Below are positions 1 through 7,942 of a DNA stretch of 22,341 nt, piece by piece. How positions within the stretch are numbered: position 1 is the stretch's first letter; each line of letters begins with the position of its first letter. The position numbers were made by a program, and so were the translations under genes. The stretch comes from CAZXCQ01 sp964639275 (GTDB lineage: Bacteria > Desulfobacterota > DSM-4660 > Desulfatiglandales > Desulfatiglandaceae): assembly GCA_964639275.1 (NCBI GenBank), contig CAZXCQ010000081.1, forward strand, positions 1-22,341, given 5' to 3'. Under the pieces are notes generated by a model. It was given only the letters and a program-made list of their open reading frames with translations, ran no database searches and had not been told where the DNA came from.

Positions 1-123
1 TTAACTCACGGTTGACGGTGCTATCAAATTGCCAAAATTACGGACAGGATTTATGCGACAGCGTACTAGAGTGTTACAATTTCCGGTCTATCCGGGTTGA
101 GATATGAGGAAGGGAGGTAAAGT

Positions 124-918
124 ATGGTTCGGAAAAATAGGATTCGGGAGGCATTAGATAACAAGGACATTGCCTTTGGCACATGGGTGCAGACAAGAAA
201 TCCCGAGGCATGCGAATTGGCCGCTGCTGTCGGTTATGATTTTGTGGTGATCGATATGGAGCATGGCTCCTTTGGGTTGGATAGTGCAGTGGAGATGATT
301 AGGGCTGTCGAATATGGCGGTGCAACACCCGTAATCCGACTCCCCGGGGATTCTCCCGTTGGCATAAAGAAGGCACTCGATGCAGGTGCCCTGGGCCTGA
401 TCATCCCGGGAATCAGGACTCCCGAGCAGGCCTTACAGGTTGTCCGGGCTGCCAAATACGAACCGTCCGGAAAAAGAGGGGCCTGCCCTGTCGTGAGGAC
501 GGCATCCCATGGGCTGTGGGATTGGAAGGCGTATAGCAAATGGGCTGATGAAAATGTCATGGTCTGGGCAATAATTGAGACCGTTGAAGCGCTGCAAAAT
601 ATTGAGGATATCGTTGCCCAGGGGTTAGATGCCGTACTTCTGGGGCCATTTGATCTTTCCATGGCCATGGGACTCGGGGGAGATCCGGAACATCCTGATG
701 TAAAGAGGGAGTTGACCCGTATCGCCGATACAGCGCTGAGGAGGGGTATTGACTTTGGGGTTGTCCTGTTCGCCATGGAACTCGAAGAGATCTGGGAGTC
801 TGCCAAATTCTGGAAAGAAAAGGGATGTCGACTGATGACGACCTCATCAGACCGGGCGATCTTATGCCATAAACATCAGAAGATGTTCAACCTGCTTCAA
901 GATTTGAAGAAATCGTAG
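124..918 (+). CDS. HpcH/HpaI-family aldolase
   Basis: This 264-residue protein matches the HpcH/HpaI aldolase family, class II metal-dependent pyruvate aldolases of TIM-barrel fold that cleave 2-keto-3-deoxy sugar acids or 4-hydroxy-2-ketodiacids. Visible signatures are the N-terminal GTWVQTRNPE stretch, the DMEHG motif with catalytic His at residue 47, an Arg in VIRLPG near residue 72, and the likely metal ligands Glu152 (IIET) and Asp177 (LLGPFDLS). Length is normal for the family. The start is backed by GGGAGG seven bases upstream. It has no signal peptide, so it is cytoplasmic. The two downstream genes lie 80 and 68 bases apart on the same strand, and the third is a sugar isomerase homologue, which fits a carbohydrate catabolic unit. 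The exact substrate cannot be read from the sequence. Family assignment is firm. Confidence 0.93.
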   Translation: MVRKNRIREALDNKDIAFGTWVQTRNPEACELAAAVGYDFVVIDMEHGSFGLDSAVEMIRAVEYGGATPVIRLPGDSPVGIKKALDAGALGLIIPGIRTPEQALQVVRAAKYEPSGKRGACPVVRTASHGLWDWKAYSKWADENVMVWAIIETVEALQNIEDIVAQGLDAVLLGPFDLSMAMGLGGDPEHPDVKRELTRIADTALRRGIDFGVVLFAMELEEIWESAKFWKEKGCRLMTTSSDRAILCHKHQKMFNLLQDLKKS

Positions 919-998
919 TGGGTCCTGGGTCTCAACATTAGCACGATGCACGATAGTAGACGGGCCCGACCCAATGCATTGAGTGAGGAGCTTTCAAG

Positions 999-1799
999 AT
1001 GACAGGCGCGTGGATAAACAGATCTTGTCTCCTGGTCCTCCTGGGCACGGCCGTTGTTCTCGCCTCTTTTGCGAAGGGATTTTGTGGCCAACCGGCGCCC
1101 GGAAAGGTGATAGAGCTCCGGCAGGAAGATCGGGAAGCCCTCGCATCGCTGGGGAGCGATGTTGTGGGTAAGGCCCTGCCGGCAGTGCCTATCTCCAACA
1201 CGACCGACCTGATGCCCTTGCGCAGCGGAAAGTGGACCTATCGCGTGCTCGCAGGAGAGCGCAAAGGGTCCTACGAGGAAGATATCATCACCCGGGCCAG
1301 ACATGATCAGATAGGGAAATCCTGGCACCGGGTGGCAGGCACCCAGTTCATCGAGTATTTTCTGGTGGGGGGCCAGGGTCAGATCAACCTGATATCGGAA
1401 GTCGACCTGCATGAAGATGTCATCACGCGCTACCAGCCCATGTTTCCCGTGATGTATAACGGTATGAGGCCTGGAGAGAGCAACGAGGTTGAGAGCGAGG
1501 TAAGGGTATACGACCTTTATGAGCCCTCTTTTGAGAAATACAAAGGCCACCTGAGAATCATCCACACCTATGTGGGGGCTTACAGGGTCACGGTTCCGGC
1601 AGGAACCTACCCCGCCATACTGATCAGATCTCTCTATGATGGAAAGGTGGGGCCTGCCACTTTCAAGGATGTGGGGTATGTCTTTTACGCCCAGGGCGTG
1701 GGTATTGTGGCATCTGTCGAAAGGATGCATGTAACCGCTTTTCTTTTTTATGACAAATGGACCCAGGCGTCAAAGGTCCTGGTTCACAAAGGTGATTAA
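999..1799 (+). CDS. Exported protein of unknown function
   Basis: This is a 266-residue protein that I cannot assign to a named family. It begins with a typical signal peptide: a short positive stretch, then the hydrophobic core LLVLLGTAVVLASFA, with likely cleavage near residue 30. No convincing lipobox precedes the Cys in this region. The mature part is rich in beta-strand-like segments, including MPLRSGKWTYRVL and VTVPAGTYPAIL, resembling the periplasmic DUF3108-like style 'pattern of outer surface beta proteins with a conserved W-x-Y near the start', but that link is only an impression. GAGGAG about eight bases upstream supports the start. It sits between an aldolase and a sugar isomerase homologue on the same strand, so it may be co-transcribed with them. 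Export is well supported; function is unknown. Confidence 0.85.
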   Translation: MTGAWINRSCLLVLLGTAVVLASFAKGFCGQPAPGKVIELRQEDREALASLGSDVVGKALPAVPISNTTDLMPLRSGKWTYRVLAGERKGSYEEDIITRARHDQIGKSWHRVAGTQFIEYFLVGGQGQINLISEVDLHEDVITRYQPMFPVMYNGMRPGESNEVESEVRVYDLYEPSFEKYKGHLRIIHTYVGAYRVTVPAGTYPAILIRSLYDGKVGPATFKDVGYVFYAQGVGIVASVERMHVTAFLFYDKWTQASKVLVHKGD

Positions 1800-1867
1800 C
1801 ACCTGTGACGGGTCGTGGCGCTTTGATCGTATGATCATTTCAAATAGAAAGAGAGGGGAACAGTTCC

Positions 1868-3181
1868 ATGAATGTTAAGCCCGTATTTATACTGAGTCGT
1901 GGAGCCGGGGTCTTTGTGGATGAGACCGGTCGAATGGAGATGGTGCTGGATAGCCTGGCAAATCAAGACCGGTTAAAGGCCCTGTTGGAGGAGCTCGAAT
2001 CGGAGATAGGAAATCAAGTGACTGTCTTGAAAGAGCTGATTGTGAGCGTCCCTTCCGATTTTGAACCCCTTTTTGGATCCACAGAAGACATAGACTCGCT
2101 GCTTGTCTATTTTTTGGGCGTTACACCCATCGAGACCCTTCTGCGGTGGGAGGGTCCGATTATTGCCTTTAGCGGAAGACACACACCGGCCATGGCCCTC
2201 TATGCCGTTGGGGAGGAGCGACGTCAAAGAAAAGACCTTTTTGTTGCCCTTGATTACCACGATATCAAGAGGATTCTGAGGGTCTGTGAAGTCAAGAAAC
2301 TGCTCTCCGACACCCGGGTTTTGCTCATAGGATCTCCGCCCTCATGGCACCTCAGGTGGTACGGATTTCCTGACCTCGAGGCCATAAGAAGAAAAACAGG
2401 GGTCCAATTCATACCCGTTGAACTCCGTGAATTGATAGAGGTGGTAAAGAGAGTCGATCAAGAAAAATCTGCCTTGCTGGCGGAAGATCTGGCAAAAGGT
2501 GCCAGGGAGGTGACCAGGCCGTCGCTAGAAGATCTAGAGGAATCGGTTCGTGTATACCTTGCCATAGAGGACATCCTTGCCAGGAAAGGCGCCAATGCCA
2601 TGGTGATCAATTGTCTGGAGATCACCCAGTCGCGCAGGTTTTCAGACGATATCATAAACCCATGCATGGGTATGTCGCTTCTTCGAGACAAAGGCATCCC
2701 CAGTGGCTGTGAGATGGATATTCCGGGTCTTTTGACCATGATAATTCTGGGGCATCTGGCGAAAAAACCGGCCTTTCTGGGAAATGTGGTCCACGCTGAT
2801 CCCGGAAACAACGTCATCAAGCTATCCCATTGCATCCTCCCCTCACGGATGCGCGGCTTTGATGAACCCGCCCTGCCCTATTCGCTTCGAGATTACCACG
2901 GAGCCAGAGGCGTTACCGCTTTTACGGAAGTCCCTGTTGGGGTGGAGGTCACCCTGGCCCGGGTTCACAGAAACCTCGAGCGTATTGTGGCCCTATCAGG
3001 AGAGGTCCTGGCCTGCGATGACACCACTTTTTGCAGAAATACCCTGACAATTCAGATCCGAGATGTTCGAGAATTTATCGCGGAGGCCGAAGGCAATCAC
3101 CATGCCCTCGTTCTTGGTGGGTATTTGGACGACTTGAAGGCCCTGGGTGTTCTTCTGGATTGTGATTTTGTCTCTGTTTGA
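1868..3181 (+). CDS. L-fucose/L-arabinose isomerase-like protein
   Basis: The 437-residue protein has the architecture of the FucI/AraA-like isomerase superfamily, which interconvert aldoses and ketoses using Mn2+. The C-terminal half carries the typical run of an internal PCMGMSLLRDKGIPSGCE segment, then DIPGLLTMIIL, PAFLGNV and KLSHCILPSRM, and near the end the GNHHALVLG block. In characterised isomerases equivalent regions supply metal ligands (Glu, Asp, His); here Glu and Asp of GCEMDIP and the His of the GNHH block are present. The N-terminal half is divergent. The start has GAGGGG about eight bases upstream. It is the last gene of a three-gene same-strand run beginning with an HpaI-type aldolase. 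The superfamily also contains non-sugar and uncharacterised members, so the substrate remains open. Confidence 0.78.
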   Translation: MNVKPVFILSRGAGVFVDETGRMEMVLDSLANQDRLKALLEELESEIGNQVTVLKELIVSVPSDFEPLFGSTEDIDSLLVYFLGVTPIETLLRWEGPIIAFSGRHTPAMALYAVGEERRQRKDLFVALDYHDIKRILRVCEVKKLLSDTRVLLIGSPPSWHLRWYGFPDLEAIRRKTGVQFIPVELRELIEVVKRVDQEKSALLAEDLAKGAREVTRPSLEDLEESVRVYLAIEDILARKGANAMVINCLEITQSRRFSDDIINPCMGMSLLRDKGIPSGCEMDIPGLLTMIILGHLAKKPAFLGNVVHADPGNNVIKLSHCILPSRMRGFDEPALPYSLRDYHGARGVTAFTEVPVGVEVTLARVHRNLERIVALSGEVLACDDTTFCRNTLTIQIRDVREFIAEAEGNHHALVLGGYLDDLKALGVLLDCDFVSV

Positions 3182-3255
3182 AGACCCTGTCTCGCCGCCT
3201 CCGGCACCAGGTGCCCGCGCGCCATCGTGAGCCTCAGGCGAGAGGGACGGGCGCC

Positions 3256-3414
3256 TCATCCTGTATTGTAGATCTGGCGTACAATATCCGCGAACCAAGG
3301 CGGTCTTTGGAGCACAACGTAAATGAGGATCAGTCCGAAAATGGGAATCGGGATCACCATATCCACAATGCCCAGGACAATCAACGAAATGAGGGTTTTT
3401 GTCTTGATGCTCAT
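3256..3414 (-). CDS. Small 52-residue membrane protein
   Basis: Reading the minus strand from 3414 gives an intact 52-codon frame ending with TGA at 3256-3258. The product begins MSIKTKTLISLIVLG, contains one or two closely spaced hydrophobic segments (LISLIVLGIVDMVIPIPIF and GLILIYVVL), and ends with the charged tail QRPPWFADIVRQIYNTG. A GAGGGAG ribosome-binding site lies about ten bases upstream of the start. The overlapping frames on the plus strand are less protein-like. From memory, short proteins of this form with a conserved ILIYVVLQRPPWF-type ending occur in deltaproteobacteria, but I cannot confirm that here. It converges on the sugar isomerase gene across 74 bases. The function is unknown; single-pass or hairpin insertion in the inner membrane is inferred. 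Confidence 0.72.
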   Translation of the reverse strand: MSIKTKTLISLIVLGIVDMVIPIPIFGLILIYVVLQRPPWFADIVRQIYNTG

Positions 3415-3958
3415 AAAATAAAACTCCCTCGTGATTCCTCTTTAAAGGGCTGTCAGCAGGAGTAACCCTATAATGAATCAGGCACGGACTCAAGCGTTTT
3501 GATATCAACATTGATCGATGAGGTCTTGCCCCCATACCCCGAGTTTCAAAAGGCTAAAGTGTTACTGCCCGTTCTGGATAAATTAGGTTATTGAGGACGG
3601 TTTTTCCCCTGCTGATTGAGATGTTACGGGAGAAGAATATAAATACAACATATTGTGTCTTAGTCCTCTCTTGCCAACAAAATATTGGTATCGTTCAAAA
3701 GTGTTTACATGGTGATATTTTCAAGGCGTTCATTTGAATAGCAACTATCCCTTTGGGGGTAAGCTGGAATGCCCGTAGCACAACCATTTATTAAATAATA
3801 TCATCATGTTATAGCCGTTTAGTCTTTATCCCTTCATCCTGGGAAATAAGGCCGTGCTTTGGTCTTCCTTTTGACCATGTAAACACTTTTGAACGTTACC
3901 AATATATTATCATTTTATAGTCTGTTTACGAGTCCAAATGGCCTTTTGAGACATCTCA
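3415..3958. other. Gene-poor interval before the methyltransferase
   Basis: This 544-base stretch has no convincing complete gene. It holds the upstream region of the small membrane protein, an open stretch without a good start at 3466-3594 (see findings), and the 32-bp inverted-repeat pair at 3682-3905. The 53 bases before the methyltransferase are AT-rich and contain no clear Shine-Dalgarno sequence. It is noticeably more AT-rich than the flanking metabolic genes, as expected for the edge of an acquired region. Confidence 0.6.
3682..3905. repeat. 32-bp inverted repeats bounding a 160-bp non-coding core
   Basis: Positions 3682-3713 and 3874-3905 are reverse complements at 31 of 32 positions; the single mismatch pairs 3691 with 3896. 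The repeat contains TTCAAAAGTGTTTACATGGT. The core between the arms has no open frame of note. The outer flanks are AT-rich and I cannot define a target-site duplication. The length, arm quality and lack of coding suggest a MITE-like element or the two ends of an insertion sequence that lost its transposase. A regulatory palindrome is less likely because the arms are 160 bases apart. Confidence 0.75.
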
Positions 3959-6169
3959 ATGATAGAAGAAAATTTTGATATAAGATTCATCGCTGATCTG
4001 GCACTCAGAGAAAAACAGATCCAGCAGAATTATCGACCTATTATCGGTGTTCACAAATGGTTTGCCCGCCGGCCAGGCACTCTTTTTCGTGGCCTTTTGC
4101 TTTCAGAGTACACCTCCCGTCCCCTGCGAGAGGTATATTATCAACCCAATAGGTTAAATGGAATTAGGATTGCTGATCCCTTTATGGGAGGGGGCATACC
4201 CCTGATTGAGGCCAATCGGGTTGGATGCGAAGTTCTAGGATATGACATTAACCCAATGTCATATTGGATTGTCAAACAGGAGATCGAGGACATCGATCTC
4301 GATTTATATCGGAAGGCAGGCGAAGACCTCAGGCAATTCCTTGAAGAAGAAATCGGTCACTTTTATCGCACGAAATGCTTGAAATGCAGAAGTGAGACAG
4401 CGCATGTAAAATATTTTCTCTGGAACAAGACAAAGGTCTGCTTCCACTGCGGGGAAGAGATCGACCTTTTCCCTAGCTATCTTGTTTCACAGAACCGCAG
4501 GCACCCCCGGAATGTCTTTTTGTGTCCGTCGTGCGGAGCCCTCACCGAGACAGATGATCGGCAGCATCCAGGAGACTGCACAGCATGTGGCAATCCGTTA
4601 TCCGTTTCAGGGCCTGCAAGGCGTAACCGATGCCCGTGTCCTCAATGCGGTGAAGTGAACACCTATCCTGACCCACAGGCTGGTCCTCCCAAACACCGAT
4701 TGTTTGCGATCGAGTATTATTGTCCCAATTGCAAACCGACCCATAATGGGCGGTTTTTTAAAAAGCCTGACGACAAAGACCTTTCACTGCTTCGCAAAGC
4801 CAAATCACGTTGGCAAGCCACCGAACCGAAATTCATTCCTGATGACGCGATCCCCCAGGGAGATGAATCCACCCGATTGCATCGCTGGGGTTACAGGAAA
4901 TACGCCGAAATGTTTAACAGTCGACAGTTGCTGGGTCTGGAACTGAGCTGCAGGATGATTGATGACATGCCCCAGGACCGGATTCGGCACGCGCTCGCGA
5001 CAAATCTCTCTGATCTCCTAAGGTATCAGAATATGCTCCGCCGCTATGATAAAATGGCGCTCAAGTCATTGGATATCTTTTCTGTCCATGGGTTCCCTGT
5101 GGGTCTTATACAGTGTGAATCGAATCTTATGGGCATAAAAGGTGCTGGGCCGGGAAGCCCTATTGGGAGCGGGGGGTGGTTAAATGTCATAGAGAAATTT
5201 GCCAAAGCAAAGGCATACTGCTACAAGCCCTTTGAGGTGGTCTACCAAGGCATGCGTAAGCGCTTTGTTCCGATTCCGGGAGAGTGGATCGGGACTACCC
5301 GGCGAAGAGGAAACCAATTTAAGGATCGAACCATTGAGCTTTCCTGTTCGGATGCAACAAACAGGGAATTGCCGGCCAAAAGTCTGGATGGCGTCTTCAC
5401 GGACCCCCCTTATTTTGGTAACGTCCAATATGCTGAGCTTATGGATTTCTGTTATGTCTGGTTGCGAAGACTGATAGGAAAAAGCGAGCCAGCTTTTAAG
5501 TCTGCTTCCACAAGAAATGCCAATGAACTCACCGGAAATGAAAATATGCAGAGGGGCCTTACGGATTTTGCGGAAGGTATTTCTTCTGTCTTTAGCAAAA
5601 TGGCTGACGCATTGAAGCCGGGTTCCCCTTTGGTTTTCACCTATCACCACAATGATCTCAGCGCATACCATCCCATTGCAGTGGCCATCCTTGATTCCGG
5701 GTTGACATGTTCGGCATCACTACCTTGCCCGGCAGAAATGGGAGCCTCCATCCATATCAATGGGACGGGGTCGTCTATTATTGATACGATTTTCGTAAGC
5801 CGCAAGACTGGCAAGGTCCCCCGCCGATGGCTACCAGAGAGTCCTGAGGGTCTGGCGTTACTTGTTTCAGAGGATTTGGAAAAATTATTGCTGGGAAAAG
5901 TCAAGCTAACACGGGGGGATATTCGTTGTATTGTCTTCGGCCATCTGACCCGTTTGGCCATTTGGCATCTGCGAAAGGGATGGGAAAAGAATAGCAATAC
6001 GGCCAAAAAACTGGAGATGGTTGATGATTGGATCTCTGATTTTGGAGGGCTATCTAGTGTCGAGAGGCATATAAACATGGGTTCCTCTGGAATTCCACGC
6101 CTGCGCACCACAATGATAAAGGAACCTGGATCAATTTATGGTGATACCGATCCTCAAATTTCATTTTGA
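3959..6169 (+). CDS. DUF1156-like DNA methyltransferase with zinc-ribbon insert
   Basis: This 736-residue protein is an amino-methyltransferase acting on DNA (N6-adenine or N4-cytosine). The N terminus has the HKWFARRPG block typical of DUF1156-type methylases (usual form W-W-A-R-R-P). The AdoMet-binding motif is DPFMGGG at residues 73-79, followed by EVLGYDINP. The catalytic motif is DPPY at 482-485. Between them lie paired cysteines at about 140/143, 161/164, 189/192, 207/210, 227/230 and 255/258, which look like several zinc ribbons. The order AdoMet site, insert, catalytic motif is alpha-like. An in-frame stop at 3947 makes the ATG at 3959 the first possible start, though no clear ribosome-binding site precedes it. 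No cognate nuclease is adjacent; the convergent neighbour is a CBASS operon. It could be an orphan methylase or part of a defence module that has lost partners. Confidence 0.88.
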   Translation: MIEENFDIRFIADLALREKQIQQNYRPIIGVHKWFARRPGTLFRGLLLSEYTSRPLREVYYQPNRLNGIRIADPFMGGGIPLIEANRVGCEVLGYDINPMSYWIVKQEIEDIDLDLYRKAGEDLRQFLEEEIGHFYRTKCLKCRSETAHVKYFLWNKTKVCFHCGEEIDLFPSYLVSQNRRHPRNVFLCPSCGALTETDDRQHPGDCTACGNPLSVSGPARRNRCPCPQCGEVNTYPDPQAGPPKHRLFAIEYYCPNCKPTHNGRFFKKPDDKDLSLLRKAKSRWQATEPKFIPDDAIPQGDESTRLHRWGYRKYAEMFNSRQLLGLELSCRMIDDMPQDRIRHALATNLSDLLRYQNMLRRYDKMALKSLDIFSVHGFPVGLIQCESNLMGIKGAGPGSPIGSGGWLNVIEKFAKAKAYCYKPFEVVYQGMRKRFVPIPGEWIGTTRRRGNQFKDRTIELSCSDATNRELPAKSLDGVFTDPPYFGNVQYAELMDFCYVWLRRLIGKSEPAFKSASTRNANELTGNENMQRGLTDFAEGISSVFSKMADALKPGSPLVFTYHHNDLSAYHPIAVAILDSGLTCSASLPCPAEMGASIHINGTGSSIIDTIFVSRKTGKVPRRWLPESPEGLALLVSEDLEKLLLGKVKLTRGDIRCIVFGHLTRLAIWHLRKGWEKNSNTAKKLEMVDDWISDFGGLSSVERHINMGSSGIPRLRTTMIKEPGSIYGDTDPQISF

Positions 6170-6339
6170 TTGAGAGATGGGTTAATCAGCTTTTTCGAGA
6201 AGATTTGGACATGAAAAGACCATTTGAGCTCACTCCCGAAATGCTGATGGAACTTACCCCATTTACATCTTGAGTTCCATCCTCTGTGGCCGTTTTAGAC
6301 CCCCTTTTCTGCCGTGATTCTACCTCGCCCTTTTTGTCA

Positions 6340-6765
6340 TCAATCCTCTGATTTCGGATGCTCACCTCCTCCTTTCCATTTGTTCGAAAAGAGCCATTCC
6401 TCAAAATAAAAGAGCCATAGATAAGTCCATGGGATAATTGTCTTTGAAATATGTTGATCGGGTCTCCATTCCCTGTATTTAGGTCTATACAGGCAGAGTT
6501 TCTGTTTTTTCTGGGAATACAAGTGGGGCACTACCCTGCCATCTGCCAATTCCCTAAGAGATGGTTTCACAATGAAAACCGATGGCTTTCTCCCGGGCCT
6601 ATAAAGTATCCGGACCACATACTCTCTACTAACCGGCATGGGGCGAATGACACCACGCCAATGGAGCACATCTTTCTTCACATGCCCTTTTCCGTTCCCA
6701 AGAAGCGCTTTGATGCCAATAAGCTGCTGAATGGATGTCAAGTTTTTGGGCCCAAGGTATCTCAT
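6340..6765 (-). CDS. Stand-alone E2-like conjugating protein of type II-short CBASS
   Basis: This 141-residue protein has the signature of bacterial E2-like proteins that accompany CD-NTases without an E1 partner. Features are a central beta-rich part (VLHWRGVIRPMPVSREYVV, then RILYRPGRKPSVFIVKPSL), a PHLY segment at 80-83, the candidate catalytic Cys91 in KLCLYRPKYREW, then TIIPWTYLWLFYFEEW and the terminal GGGEHP. Known family members place the catalytic cysteine in the LCLY context. The start lies four bases after the CD-NTase stop, so the two are translationally coupled. In E2-only CBASS the protein links the C terminus of the CD-NTase to a target and thereby primes nucleotide synthesis. 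No E1-like or JAB protease gene follows, which defines the short form. GGAGG inside the GGGEHP codons is coding, not a ribosome-binding site. Confidence 0.9.
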   Translation of the reverse strand: MRYLGPKNLTSIQQLIGIKALLGNGKGHVKKDVLHWRGVIRPMPVSREYVVRILYRPGRKPSVFIVKPSLRELADGRVVPHLYSQKKQKLCLYRPKYREWRPDQHISKTIIPWTYLWLFYFEEWLFSNKWKGGGEHPKSED

Positions 6766-6769
6766 TCAA

Positions 6770-7942
6770 CTACTTGCCGAAAAAGGTATTGCGTTTTACT
6801 GGGACTCCGCTTGAAATCCCCAAGCCTGAAAGTGCACTGATCTTTAATTCACCGCTCGTCCGAGACCGATTCACAGCGTCTGTATACCTGTTAAAGGCCC
6901 TCGAGACCTCTTTCTCACCCAAAATTCCCATTGTGACCCTTCTCACTGTATCCAGACCCGCCTCACCTCCAAGACGTTCCATGTCCTTCTGAGCCATGCC
7001 TTGCCATTCATAGAACGCCTTTGCTCTTTCGGGATGTTTGTTCCACTTTTCAGCAAAATTTTCGCCCTTTGTCGTTTCATTTGGAATGAAATAGAAGGGT
7101 TTCCTATTGACATCCAAAACGGTGATAAACTTGTGCATCCCTGAAACAACGTCAAATAGCAGGTCAAATTGACTATCATATCGGTTGTTTTGAACGGCTT
7201 CAGCATAAGACTTTGCCGCCAGTGTTGTAATGATGATCGATATGGGGGCACTTTTCCTGTTCCGGCTTTGAAAATAGACATCCCGATGCCTCTTGAAAAT
7301 TTGAACGGCTCTTTTGAGGACACTCTTGAAGGGGGTCGGCTCAGGGAGAGGGACCACCTCCGCAAGAAGTCGCATCCTTTCCTCTGTGGAGTATACTGGC
7401 TTTAGAGCCGCATAGTCTTCGAACCATTTCACATATCCTTCCGGATTGCTCGGCTTCCACTCGCGCTGATCTCTGTCAGGCACATATATCTCGCCATTTG
7501 GTGTCGGGCCTTTTGGGACCGCCGGGGTGATATCCAGATGGAATTTGCTCGACTGGGCATAGTTGAGCCGCCAACCCCGCTTCAAAGGCTCCAGCATATC
7601 TTCATAGATCTTGCTTTCCCGCAACCGGTTGCCCACCAACCGCATGATGTGAGAAGGGTTTTGTCCTGGACCGGAAAAGAGCAGCTTGCAGACCAGGTCG
7701 ATATCAAACTCATCCCTTCCAATGGGGCGCACTGTTGTGCCGAGACTGATGGATCCCTGGGGGATAATCCTCGGTCCGAGGGATTTAACGGTGTCTCCAT
7801 CATCCAGCCACTTGCCAACGGCCTCATACTTCTCCCTGGCATCCTGAAACATACTCTCCGTGAGTTCCAGTTCCTGGCAGGTGAGTTCAAGGAACCCTAC
7901 GATCTGTCTTTTTTGTTGGAGTGAAGAATTGCTAAGATTCAT
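6770..7942 (-). CDS. CD-NTase (cGAS/DncV-like nucleotidyltransferase)
   Basis: A 390-residue cyclic oligonucleotide synthase. The Pol-beta-like active site is clear: GS at residues 63-64 in PQGSISLGTTVRP, Asp80 and Asp82 in DEFDIDL, and a third Asp137 in FHLDITP. The C-terminal half is alpha-helical, with the TPFKSVLKRAVQIFKRHRD helix common to CD-NTases. I chose the ATG at 7942 because AAGGAGGA lies eight bases upstream; a start at 8002 would overlap the patatin gene by 71 bases. With this start the overlap is 11 bases. On phage infection such enzymes make cyclic di- or trinucleotides that activate the neighbouring effector. The clade and product cannot be settled by eye. The C terminus reads NTFFGK, with glycine in penultimate position, which matters for E2-mediated conjugation. 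Confidence 0.94.
   Translation of the reverse strand: MNLSNSSLQQKRQIVGFLELTCQELELTESMFQDAREKYEAVGKWLDDGDTVKSLGPRIIPQGSISLGTTVRPIGRDEFDIDLVCKLLFSGPGQNPSHIMRLVGNRLRESKIYEDMLEPLKRGWRLNYAQSSKFHLDITPAVPKGPTPNGEIYVPDRDQREWKPSNPEGYVKWFEDYAALKPVYSTEERMRLLAEVVPLPEPTPFKSVLKRAVQIFKRHRDVYFQSRNRKSAPISIIITTLAAKSYAEAVQNNRYDSQFDLLFDVVSGMHKFITVLDVNRKPFYFIPNETTKGENFAEKWNKHPERAKAFYEWQGMAQKDMERLGGEAGLDTVRRVTMGILGEKEVSRAFNRYTDAVNRSRTSGELKISALSGLGISSGVPVKRNTFFGK

Noticed and set aside
12..40. TTGACG at 12-17 as a promoter for the aldolase gene
   Set aside because: The 17-base-spaced hexamer is AAATTA, a poor -10 match, and no better one is near.
897..1730. Long minus-strand frame opposite the exported protein gene
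   Set aside because: No ribosome site and no motif; the plus strand has a signal peptide and good start. It is an antisense shadow.
3203..3215. GGCAC-CAG-GTGCC hairpin after the isomerase gene as a terminator
   Set aside because: The stem is only five bases and no T run follows.
2996..3535. 179-codon minus-strand frame over the end of the isomerase gene
   Set aside because: It overlaps both the isomerase gene and the small membrane protein, and its product is not protein-like.
6247..6280. ATGGAACT/AGTTCCAT inverted repeat between convergent methylase and E2-like genes
   Set aside because: Eight-base stem with an 18-base loop and no T run; not enough to call a terminator.
6186..6404. A 72-codon minus-strand frame after the E2-like gene with GGAGGAG before a GTG, possible JAB-like or accessory gene
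   Set aside because: The GGAGG lies in the GGGEHP codons of the E2-like gene, the spacing to GTG is too short, and the product is low-complexity Ser/Lys/Gly with no motif. It is not a Cap3 protease.
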